Assembly: GCF_022513565.1 (NCBI RefSeq)
Contig: NZ_JAKWBE010000003.1
Span: forward strand, 1 to 64,000
Reading direction: 5' to 3'
From: Streptomyces gilvus
Lineage (GTDB): Bacteria > Actinomycetota > Actinomycetes > Streptomycetales > Streptomycetaceae
Length of the DNA: 64,000 nt
Under the pieces are notes generated by a model. It was not told the DNA's origin. It searched no databases and was given only the letters and a program-made list of their open reading frames with translations. Shown one piece after another: positions 17,301-24,247 of the stretch (the stretch's first letter is position 1; each line of letters opens with the position of its first letter). A program made the position numbers and the translations under genes.

Positions 17301-17553
17301 TTCGCCCGAGCAGTACGCTCTGGTCGAGGGCATCACGCATCTGGCGGACACACTCGGTCTGACCGTGATCGCCGAAGGGGTGGAGAACGTGAGCCAGCAG
17401 GAGGCCCTCATCTCGATGGGCTGCCGGTTGGCACAGGGATACCTGTTCGCCGAGCCGGTCGGTGCCGAAGAAGCGGAACATCTGGTCCTCGCGCCGCCGC
17501 TCGGCCAGCTGGCCGGACTGCAGGCGGCGCCGGCAAAGGGGAAGCGGCGATGA
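14374..17553 (+). CDS. Membrane-bound PAS-GGDEF-EAL cyclic-di-GMP enzyme
   Basis: 1059-residue protein. Eight or so membrane helices fill the first 310 residues, then come a GAF-like region, a PAS domain (about 485-600, SEAYFRTLVQNASDVI), a diguanylate cyclase domain with intact GGDEF near residue 689 (ARIGGDEFALLV), and a phosphodiesterase domain with intact EAL near 816 (GFEALVRW) and later catalytic segments (ELTESVL, DDFGTGYSSL, KIDKSFVDEL). Both activities are therefore possible. c-di-GMP controls the switch to aerial growth in Streptomyces. The start is TTG at 14374 with a near-perfect GGAGGTGAG upstream. The NRPS gene starts 42 bases after its stop. Confidence 0.97.
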   Translation: MIARLRSQAVMAAVSVCVVVLTLFYYEFPKQRLIFVAIGVTGVVGIVLGVLINRPAHRAPWLLLAAGNLAFAAGEAAQIILIQSLDQVPFPSVADGFYLLAYPLYAAGLLGFVRWRTSWNDRASLVDALTLTVGLALLSWLYLIEPYTHVAGLTWVQKAFAMAYPLGDILVLAMLLRLLAARGGKSRSLMLLTAGTVGLLTADVLYGLIQLNGTWRTGTAVELGWVVLYGAWALAALDPSMRTVTDPVAWRAETGTGRLSLLILASLIAPTILLTEAVRGESSNVGVIGVFSAILFLLVLYRLAGVVATHRQAVAREKVLRNAVSSLGGAGDLRDVANAVHCAVTQLVPHGSACSALLTVPDNTLWVDGADAGGGGLVPAQGTAAVRELAESGANRLVALDDVGPDLAALLSAPGAESRRYDHALVCPLTAQDHPSGDPLIGALIVAGGEHDLLVLHDALATLAAQTALAVARVALAEEVNQRNSEAYFRTLVQNASDVILILDEDDRVRYASPSADQVLGVPRLEGARLIDLVPPQDSRAVVETLGRIRSRAYQTRREHWRMVRTDRATIEVEVRWSDLREEATVGGVVLTLRDVTEQRKLERELTHQAFHDSLTGLANRVLFQERINHALLQAQRDGTVVGVLFLDVDDFKVINDIHGHGVGDELLVALSLRLQTTVRVSDTAARIGGDEFALLVEGSTGPEGVERFTEHVMSAFAEPFRLSVGTVMTYASIGVATTEDSVDSVELLTHADLALYAAKTAGKRQWRRYRPELQSGMAERATLQEGLDSSPIETSFLVLYQPIVELTTGRIRGFEALVRWPHSPRGMVLPEQFITLAEESGQIVPLGAWVLDQATTEAVRWQESVRRDGSADRKEPYISVNVSPRQFRDEDFSNVVMRALDLSGIEPSSLVLELTESVLMYNDERVLAEMSSLTDLGIRFAIDDFGTGYSSLSYLREFPISILKIDKSFVDELGRSPEQYALVEGITHLADTLGLTVIAEGVENVSQQEALISMGCRLAQGYLFAEPVGAEEAEHLVLAPPLGQLAGLQAAPAKGKRR

Positions 17554-17595
17554 GGGCATGCCCCACAGTGCTCGGCGCGAGGCAGGAGGCCCACA

Positions 17596-20500
17596 GTGGC
17601 GGAACGTGATCGAACTCCGACGCAACCCGCTGAGCTGTGCGTCGTACTGCGCAACGTCGAGGGGCAGTACGCGATCTGGCCCGCCGACTGCCGGATTCCG
17701 GCCGGGTGGGACGGGATCGGCGGGCCGGCGTCCGCCTCGCAGTGCGAGAGCCTGGTCGAGCGCCTGTGGACCGACATGCGGCCCGCGAGCGCCCGCGCCG
17801 GGGGGTGGACGCCGGGATCCGGATCCGGCACCGTACCCGAGCTGATCCGGGAGCGCGCGCGGCGTGAGCCGTCCGCTCTCGCGGTGCTCTCGGACGAGGG
17901 CAGGCTCAGCTACGCCGAGCTGACCGACCGTGCCGATCGTCTCGCCCGCGAGTTGCGCCGGTCGGGCGTGGAGGCGGAGTCCGTCGTCACGGTGTGTCTC
18001 GACCGCACCCCCGAGCTGGTCGTCGCCCTGCTGGCGGTGCTGGGTTCCGGTGGCGCGTTCCTGCCGCTCGACCCGGCGACTCCGCGGCAGCGGACGGCCG
18101 CACTGGTCGGGGAGACCGGTTCACGCCTCGTCGTCACCAGTCGCGAGCACGCGCCGATGTTCGCCGCGTGCGAGGCGCGGATCGTCGACGTGGAATCGGT
18201 CGCGACACAGGCGGCGCCGCAGGGCCCACGGCCGGCGCCCGGCCCCGGGCCGGACGACCTCGCCTACGTGATCTACACGTCCGGATCTACCGGGCCTCCC
18301 AAGGGCGTGATGATCAGTCACCGGTCGCTGGCCCACTCCCTCGTCGCCGTGGCCCGGGCCTACGGACTCACACCCGGCGACCGGGTGCTGCACGCCGCGG
18401 CACTCGGCTTCGACACCTCGCTGGAACAGATCTTCGCGCCGCTGATCAGCGGCGCGACGCTCATCCTGGCCGGAACCGGGACCTGGGCACCCACCGACAT
18501 GCTGCGGCGCCTGCCGGAGTACGGGATCACGGTCGCCGACCTGACCCCGGCCTACTGGCAGCGGCTCGTCTCCGTCGCCGATCCCGGAGAGAGCCTCGCG
18601 TCGCTGAGACTGGCCATCGTCGGCGGCGAGATCGTCACCGCGAAGGACTGCCGCGCCGTGCTGCACCGGATCCCCGGTGCGCGGCTCGTCAACGCCTACG
18701 GGCTGACCGAGACCGCCATCACCTCCACACTGTGCGACCTGAACGAGGAGGTGCTCTCGGCGCCCGACACCGCCGTCGCCCCGGTCGGCAGGCCCCTGGA
18801 GGGTGTTCACGTCCAGTTGCTCGACTCCGAGATGAAACCGGTGCCGCCGGGCGGGCGCGGCGAGGTCTACATCAGCGGCCCGGGGCTGGCGCGCGGTGTC
18901 TGGCGGCAACCCGCCCTGACCGCACGGCAGTTCCTGCCCGACCCGCACGGCGCCGCGCCGGGGGACCGCATGTACCGCACCGGGGATCTGGGCCGGCTGC
19001 GCTCGGACGGCAACCTGGTGGTCCTGGGCCGGGTCGACGACCAGATGAAGATCCGCGGGTTCAGGGTCGACCCGGCCGAGATCGAGGCGGCACTCGTCTC
19101 GCGCCCGGAGGTCGGTCAGGCGATGGTGGTGGCCCGGGCGCGCGAGGGCGGCCACCGGGACCTCGTGGCGTACTACACGCCGGCCACACCGTCGGGCGGC
19201 GGCGAGGCGACGCTGTCGGCCCGGCTGCGCTCGGCACTCGCCGAGGTCCTGCCGGGGTACATGATCCCGGCGGCCTTCCACGCGATGGAGCGACTGCCCG
19301 TGACGGCCGGCGGGAAGCTCGACCGCAAGGCCGCGCCGCAACCGGCCGCCGCCGTACGGGCGGTCGAGGCCGACGACCGCCCGCTGCCGCTGGGAATGGC
19401 TCAGTTGTGGGGCCAGATCCTGGAGGTCGACCATGTCCGTCCGCACGACGACTTCTTCGAACTGGGCGGCAACTCTCTGCTGGCCATGGAGATGCTCGCC
19501 CACACCCGCGTCATGTTCGGCATCGGTGTTTCCCAGATCCGCGATCTGACCCGTTCGCTGCTGCAGTATCCGACGCTCGCCGCCTTCGCCGAGTCCGTGC
19601 GCCGGGCGCGTGCCGGCGCACTGGCCCAGCCGGGCGGCGCGAGCGTCGACTTCGTCGCCGAGACCGATCGGCGTCTTCCGGCGATGGGCCATGCCGCGCC
19701 GGCTCCGTCCCTGGAGAACCCCGGCGACGTCCTGCTCACCGGGGCCACGGGCTTCTGCGGCGCGCACATGATCGACGAGCTGCTGCGCAGGACCACGGGA
19801 CGGGTTCTGTGCCTGGTCAGGGCCTCCGACGAAGAGCAGGGCATGGAGCGCATCCGGGCGAGCCACCGGCGGCACGTCCACAGCGATCTGTCCAGTGCGC
19901 GCGTCCAGCCGGTCGTCGGCGACCTGGGCAGGTCCCAACTCGGTCTGTCCACCGGCCGGTTCGAGGAACTGGCCGCGACCGTCGACGCCATCTACCACTT
20001 CGGCGGCCAGGTCAACTTCATCTACCCGTACCACGAGTTGCGCGCGGCCAACGTCGACGGCACGTACGAGATCATCCGCCTCGCCGCCGGCCGGGCCGTC
20101 CCCGTCCATTTCACGTCCAGCATGGCGGTGGTCGCCGGATTCGGGCCGTCCGGGGTCCACGAGGTGACGGAGGACACGCCACTGCGCTTTCCCGAGTATC
20201 TGTCGGTGGGATACGTGGAGACCAAGTGGGTGGCCGAAGCCCTGTTGAAGAAGGCGTCCGACGCGGGCCTGCCGGTCGCCGTCTACCGCCTGATGGACGT
20301 CACGGGCCTGACCGGAAGCGGCGCGATGAACACCGGCAGCGAGATGTGCGCCCTCATCGGCTTCATCGCCCGGACCGGGCTGTGCCCCGACGTACCGCTG
20401 CCCCTGGACTTCCTGCCGGCCGACTGTCTCACCCGCGCACTCGGACACATCTCCACCCGTCATCCCGCACGCGGAGAGGTCTACCACCTGACCAACCCCG

Positions 20501-20868
20501 GCCCGACCCTGCTGAGTTCGCTCGTGCAGCGTCTGCGCCTACGGGGTTACCCGGTCCGGGAGATCCCCTACGAAGAGTGGATCACCGAGCTGGTGACCTA
20601 TGCGGCCGGGCACCCCACCGACCCGATGACCCCGTTCGTCCCGCTCTTCGTCGATCGGTGCACCGGTGCCGACATCACCGTGAGCGAGATGTACTTCCAG
20701 GGCGTCTTCCCGGAGTTCACCCGTGGCAACGCGGAACGGGCGCTGCTGGGCACCGGGATCGACATTCCGCCGGTGGACGCGGAGATGATGGACAGTCACC
20801 TCGACTTCCTGCAGAAGATCGGCTGGATCGGGCCGGCGCGGAGCGGAGGGCGGGAGACAGGGTGTTGA
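17596..20868 (+). CDS. Single-module NRPS: MbtH - adenylation - PCP - thioester reductase
   Basis: The 1090-residue enzyme activates one amino acid and releases it reductively as an aldehyde. Residues 14-58 form a fused MbtH-like domain (VEGQYAIWPADCRIPAGW, WTDMRP). Residues about 80-590 are an adenylation domain (YTSGSTGPPKG, NAYGLTETA, YRTGDLG, GKLDRKAAP). A carrier domain follows, with its phosphopantetheine Ser near 625 (ELGGNSLLAME). From about 700 there is a reductase domain with GATGFCG NADPH site and YVETK catalytic pair. No condensation or thioesterase domain is present. The GTG start has GGAGG upstream. The stop overlaps the tRNA-transferase gene, which could supply peptide-bond formation. 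Confidence 0.95.
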   Translation: MAERDRTPTQPAELCVVLRNVEGQYAIWPADCRIPAGWDGIGGPASASQCESLVERLWTDMRPASARAGGWTPGSGSGTVPELIRERARREPSALAVLSDEGRLSYAELTDRADRLARELRRSGVEAESVVTVCLDRTPELVVALLAVLGSGGAFLPLDPATPRQRTAALVGETGSRLVVTSREHAPMFAACEARIVDVESVATQAAPQGPRPAPGPGPDDLAYVIYTSGSTGPPKGVMISHRSLAHSLVAVARAYGLTPGDRVLHAAALGFDTSLEQIFAPLISGATLILAGTGTWAPTDMLRRLPEYGITVADLTPAYWQRLVSVADPGESLASLRLAIVGGEIVTAKDCRAVLHRIPGARLVNAYGLTETAITSTLCDLNEEVLSAPDTAVAPVGRPLEGVHVQLLDSEMKPVPPGGRGEVYISGPGLARGVWRQPALTARQFLPDPHGAAPGDRMYRTGDLGRLRSDGNLVVLGRVDDQMKIRGFRVDPAEIEAALVSRPEVGQAMVVARAREGGHRDLVAYYTPATPSGGGEATLSARLRSALAEVLPGYMIPAAFHAMERLPVTAGGKLDRKAAPQPAAAVRAVEADDRPLPLGMAQLWGQILEVDHVRPHDDFFELGGNSLLAMEMLAHTRVMFGIGVSQIRDLTRSLLQYPTLAAFAESVRRARAGALAQPGGASVDFVAETDRRLPAMGHAAPAPSLENPGDVLLTGATGFCGAHMIDELLRRTTGRVLCLVRASDEEQGMERIRASHRRHVHSDLSSARVQPVVGDLGRSQLGLSTGRFEELAATVDAIYHFGGQVNFIYPYHELRAANVDGTYEIIRLAAGRAVPVHFTSSMAVVAGFGPSGVHEVTEDTPLRFPEYLSVGYVETKWVAEALLKKASDAGLPVAVYRLMDVTGLTGSGAMNTGSEMCALIGFIARTGLCPDVPLPLDFLPADCLTRALGHISTRHPARGEVYHLTNPGPTLLSSLVQRLRLRGYPVREIPYEEWITELVTYAAGHPTDPMTPFVPLFVDRCTGADITVSEMYFQGVFPEFTRGNAERALLGTGIDIPPVDAEMMDSHLDFLQKIGWIGPARSGGRETGC

Positions 20869-21644
20869 GCCGATGCCCCGGCTGGGAGGCGCTGAACATA
20901 CTGGACGCTCCGCCCGACGGTCCGGTGGCCTTCTCCGGCGACCTCAGTCCTGGCTGCCTCCTGGCGGCGTACCGGGCCGGGGCCTACCCGTTCCCGGCGT
21001 ACGACGAGTACACCCGCGCCCTCAACGAGGTGGTCTTCGCCGATCAGATCCAGGAGGGACGCATCCGGCTCCTGGGGGAATCGGCCGATCCCTATGCCGT
21101 CTCGTGGTGGTCGCCCGACCCCCGACCGGTCCTGCCCGTCTCGGCCGCGCATCTCGGCCGGAGCCTGGCCAGGCGGCTGCGCAACCGGCTGTCCTGGTCG
21201 ACCAGCCTGGACCGGCGGTTCGAGCCGGTCGTCCGGGAATGCGGTGCGGGGCGCACTCCCCCGTGGCTCACCGAAGAGCTGATCGCAAGCCTGGTCCACC
21301 TCCACGACCTGGGTCACGCCCACAGCGTCGAGGTGTGGGAGGACGGCGAGCTGGTCGGCGGCGTCTTCGGCCTGCGGGTCGGACCGGTCTTCAGCATGGA
21401 CTCGATGTTCTTCCACCGCCCGGGCGCCTCGAAGGTCGCGGTGAACGATCTCGCGGCGCGCTTCGCCGAGGCCGGCGGCCTGCTGCTCGACGCACAGCGG
21501 GACAGCCCGCACGTCCGGGACCTGGGCGCCGTTCTCGTACCACGAGAGCAGTACCTGCGACACCTGCGCGACACCGCGTACGAGAGCCTCCCGATGCCCA
21601 CCGCCACCCTGCCGGCCGACCGCCTCGCCCGGCCGACGGGCTAG
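20862..21644 (+). CDS. Leucyl/phenylalanyl-tRNA-protein transferase homologue, likely biosynthetic
   Basis: 260-residue member of the Aat family, which normally moves Leu or Phe from tRNA to the N-terminus of proteins. Recognisable segments are FSGDLSPGCLLAAYRAGAYP, WWSPDPRPVLP, LHDLGHAHSVEVWEDGELVG and SMFFHRPGASKVA. In the C-terminal part LLLDAQRDSPHVRDLGA replaces the usual region with IDCQ, so a conserved Cys seems to have become Ala. Its start (GTG at 20862 or TTG at 20865) overlaps the NRPS stop in GTGTTGA, with GGGAG upstream, so the two are co-translated. By analogy with the livipeptin locus it may use aminoacyl-tRNA to form the peptide bond. Confidence 0.93.
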   Translation: MLSRCPGWEALNILDAPPDGPVAFSGDLSPGCLLAAYRAGAYPFPAYDEYTRALNEVVFADQIQEGRIRLLGESADPYAVSWWSPDPRPVLPVSAAHLGRSLARRLRNRLSWSTSLDRRFEPVVRECGAGRTPPWLTEELIASLVHLHDLGHAHSVEVWEDGELVGGVFGLRVGPVFSMDSMFFHRPGASKVAVNDLAARFAEAGGLLLDAQRDSPHVRDLGAVLVPREQYLRHLRDTAYESLPMPTATLPADRLARPTG

Positions 21645-21704
21645 GGCCGGCGCTCGCTCCGTCCGGCGAAGCACCTCGCCTGCGTGGGTTCGGCTCGACC
21701 GCTG

Positions 21705-23222
21705 TCACACGGAATGCCGCGTGTCCGACGCGTCACCACCGGGTGTGCCGACCGTGCTGACCGCTCGCTCGCGCCGAGTGGGAACCGGTTTGGACGGTGC
21801 GGGCAGGCCTCCGATGGCCCCTGCTTGCCGGCGACCGAAGAACCGTCCCCAGCGCCGTGGAGCGCCGACCGGGCGGTACGAGTACGCGTAGTGACCGGTG
21901 TCCCCCTTGACCGGGGTCATGTTGAGGATTCCGCCGAGCGCGAGGGCACCGACCCTCTGGAGGGACTGGATCGCCTCGACGATCTGGGCGCGGTTGGTCT
22001 TCCCGTGGCGCACCACCAGCAGGTAGCCGTCCACCGCCGGAGCCATCGCGGGCGTGTCCGCCACCGGGAGCAACGGCGCGGTGTCGACGACCACATGGTC
22101 GAACTTGTCCGCCAGCGAACGCACCACCGCCCGGAACTGCTCCGAGCCGAGCATCTCCGCGGGGTTGGGAGGAAGGGCTCCACTGGCGAGCACCGAGAAG
22201 GAACCGCCCGACTGCATCACCTGCTCCGGTGTCGCCTTTCCGATCATCACCGTGGTGAGTCCGGCGTCCTGGACCAGGTGCAGCGTGCGCGCCACGTTGG
22301 GACGGCGCAGGTCGGCGTCGACCAGACACACGGAGGAGCCCGCCTCGGCGAGTGCGGCGGCCAGATTGACGGAAATGCTGGTCTTGCCCTCTCCGGGGAG
22401 CGCACTGGTCACCGCGATGATCTTGGGCGGGTTGTCGATGTCCACGAACTGCAGACCGGTGCGCACTCGGCGGAAGTCTTCCGCGCGCGGTCCGAACGGG
22501 TCATGGTTCGCGGCGATCGGGCACGCGGACGCGTCCGAGTCATAGGTGACGCATCCCAGCACCGACGGCCCCTCCGCCTGGACGAGACACTGCGCCAGAT
22601 CGCCGCCGGAGCGCACGGAGGCGTCGAGCGACTCCCGTGCGAACGCCCAGCACCCTCCCAGCACCAGCCCACCCGCGAGTCCCAGCGCGACATCCATCGA
22701 GAAGTTGGGGGAGTAGGGACGGGAAGGCGTGGCGGCAGGCTGGGTGACGCTCAACCGCACAGGTGAGACGGGTGCCTTCACGGGCCGTTCGATACTGGCG
22801 ATCACCTGGGCGAAACGGCCGGCGACGGCGTTGCTGATGCGAGCGGCACGGGCCGGCCCGGGGTCCGAGACGGTGATCTTGAGCAGGACGGTGTCGAGCG
22901 GAACCTCGGTGGAGATCTTCCCGGCGAGCTGGGCGGGCGTCATGCTCAGGTGCAGGCTCCGCACGACCGGCTCGGTCACCCTGGGGCTCACCACGACTTC
23001 CGCGTAGGAGCGGACTCGCGCCTGGGCGAAGCTGTTGCCCTGGTTGAGGGTGACCGAGTTGTCACCCCAGTCCTGAAGCGACACGAAGAGCGTCGAGGTA
23101 GCCCGGTACTGCGGAGTGGCGAGGAGTGCGGCGAGCACTCCGGTCGCTGTCCCCAGCAGCGCCAGCACCACCACGGCGCGCCAGCGGCGGGCAAGGATCC
23201 GAAGGTAGTCGGGCAGATCCAA
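21705..23222 (-). CDS. Wzz-like chain-length protein fused to bacterial tyrosine kinase
   Basis: Polysaccharide co-polymerase with a cytoplasmic BY-kinase domain, about 505 residues. A Wzz domain comes first (DLPDYLRILARRWR, membrane helix VVVLALLGTATGVLAALLA, then a periplasm-type domain and a second helix DVALGLAGGLVLGGCWAFA). The kinase part has Walker A ALPGEGKTS, Walker A' VCLVDADLRRP and Walker B FDHVVVDTAP. The C-terminus holds a small tyrosine cluster, YAYSY, the usual autophosphorylation site. The start is uncertain: TTG at 23222 fits the family's usual beginning, while TTG at 23315 would add 31 residues. It marks the left edge of the polysaccharide region. Confidence 0.93.
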   Translation of the reverse strand: MDLPDYLRILARRWRAVVVLALLGTATGVLAALLATPQYRATSTLFVSLQDWGDNSVTLNQGNSFAQARVRSYAEVVVSPRVTEPVVRSLHLSMTPAQLAGKISTEVPLDTVLLKITVSDPGPARAARISNAVAGRFAQVIASIERPVKAPVSPVRLSVTQPAATPSRPYSPNFSMDVALGLAGGLVLGGCWAFARESLDASVRSGGDLAQCLVQAEGPSVLGCVTYDSDASACPIAANHDPFGPRAEDFRRVRTGLQFVDIDNPPKIIAVTSALPGEGKTSISVNLAAALAEAGSSVCLVDADLRRPNVARTLHLVQDAGLTTVMIGKATPEQVMQSGGSFSVLASGALPPNPAEMLGSEQFRAVVRSLADKFDHVVVDTAPLLPVADTPAMAPAVDGYLLVVRHGKTNRAQIVEAIQSLQRVGALALGGILNMTPVKGDTGHYAYSYRPVGAPRRWGRFFGRRQAGAIGGLPAPSKPVPTRRERAVSTVGTPGGDASDTRHSV

Positions 23223-23503
23223 GGTAGTCCGTCCCAGATGAGCAGTTGGCCAGTCGGTCAGAGTCGCAGAGCCGGTGCGAAGTCGGGCAAAGCGAGCGTA
23301 TCGCCGCAAGTTCAATAAATTACGTAACCATGGCCTGCCATGCGATTCACCCCGCCGCCGGTCCGGTGAGTCCCGTGCGCCATATGGTGACTTCTCCTGT
23401 TTTGAGCTTTATGTAGCCCCGTTTATTGCTATGTATCCGCATACCGCACTGACGGGCCGCACCATGCCATCGGCCTGATCTCATATGAGGAGCGTGAAAA
23501 GCG
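23223..23503. promoter_or_regulatory. AT-richer divergent promoter region of the polysaccharide locus
   Basis: This is the spacer between the tyrosine-kinase gene (leftward) and the LAXTG-protein gene (rightward). It contains unusually AT-rich stretches for this genome (around 23310-23330 and 23395-23445) and probably holds the promoters of both. No exact element can be assigned. Confidence 0.45.
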
Positions 23504-24232
23504 ATGACGGTGTCATCGAAGTGGCGAGCCGCCTTCGTGGCCACGGCAGCGTCTGCTGCCCTGGCCGCGTCGCCGCTCGTCGGGGCGCAGTCCGCCCAAG
23601 CCCAGCCCTATCCGCCGCCACCCCCGGGCGTCACACTCAGTGATTCCACCGTCGAGCCCGGGGACTCGATCACCTTCCAGGGAACCGGCTTCGTGGGCAG
23701 TCAACCGGTGGAGGTGGAAGCAGACCTCTTCAGCAGAAAGGTCGTGCTGGGACACTTCACCGCCGACCCGGACGGCACCGTGGAGGGGACAGTCACCATC
23801 CCGGAGCGCACGGAGCCGGGTGAGCACCTCTTCTCGCTGACGGCCGAGGAGGAGGACCTCACCGCCTGTACACACCTCTACGTCGAGGGCGCGGACCACA
23901 CCCCTCCGCCCGGCGACCACGACCACGACAACGACCCGCCCAACGGAGGACACGAGCACGACCCGTCCAATGGAGGCCCCGGACGCCACCCGTCCAACGC
24001 GGGTTCCGGGCACGGCCCGTCCAGCGCGGGCTCCGGGCACGGCCCGTCCAACGCGAGCGCGGAACACGACCCGTCCGCCTCGGGTTCCGGGCAGGAGGAG
24101 TCGTACAACCACAAGCCGCATCTCGCCAACACCGGTGACGACTACTCGCCCTACCTGATGGGCGGCGCAGCCGCGCTGGTGCTGCTCGGCGGATGGGCGC
24201 TCATGGCTGCCCGGCGACTGAAGCGCCGCTGA
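23504..24232 (+). CDS. Sortase-anchored surface protein (LAXTG) with His/Ser/Gly-rich repeats
   Basis: 242-residue exported protein. The signal peptide runs to about residue 36 (AQSAQAQP). An Ig-like beta domain follows (about 42-125, VTLSDSTVEPGDSITFQGTG), then a low-complexity stretch rich in His, Asp, Ser, Gly and Pro made of ten-residue repeats. The C-terminus is a cell-wall sorting signal: LANTG at 207-211, a hydrophobic helix (LMGGAAALVLLGGWALMAA) and the basic tail RRLKRR. LAXTG is the motif preferred by class E sortases of Streptomyces. Being next to polysaccharide genes, it could carry or organise the glycan; this is inference. Confidence 0.9.
   Translation: MTVSSKWRAAFVATAASAALAASPLVGAQSAQAQPYPPPPPGVTLSDSTVEPGDSITFQGTGFVGSQPVEVEADLFSRKVVLGHFTADPDGTVEGTVTIPERTEPGEHLFSLTAEEEDLTACTHLYVEGADHTPPPGDHDHDNDPPNGGHEHDPSNGGPGRHPSNAGSGHGPSSAGSGHGPSNASAEHDPSASGSGQEESYNHKPHLANTGDDYSPYLMGGAAALVLLGGWALMAARRLKRR
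23944..24088 (+). repeat. Imperfect 30-base tandem repeats inside the LAXTG gene
   Basis: About five in-frame copies encode variants of a ten-residue unit such as GSGHGPSNA. The unit length and near identity allow copy-number change by recombination. Confidence 0.65.
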
Positions 24233-24247
24233 GCGCCGTAGTCCATC

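Noticed and set aside
14935..17625. Long open frame (about 900 codons) on the strand opposite the GGDEF-EAL gene
   Set aside because: Extreme third-position GC leaves antisense frames open. The product is low-complexity with no recognisable domain, and the sense frame is clearly real.
17994..20861. Upstream extension of the Aat-like frame through the whole NRPS gene
   Set aside because: The extension is Arg/Pro-rich shadow sequence. Only the part from the GTG at 20862 resembles the transferase family.
23944..24088. Regular 30-base repeats considered as a CRISPR array
   Set aside because: The repeats are contiguous, in frame, without spacers, and encode the low-complexity part of a surface protein.
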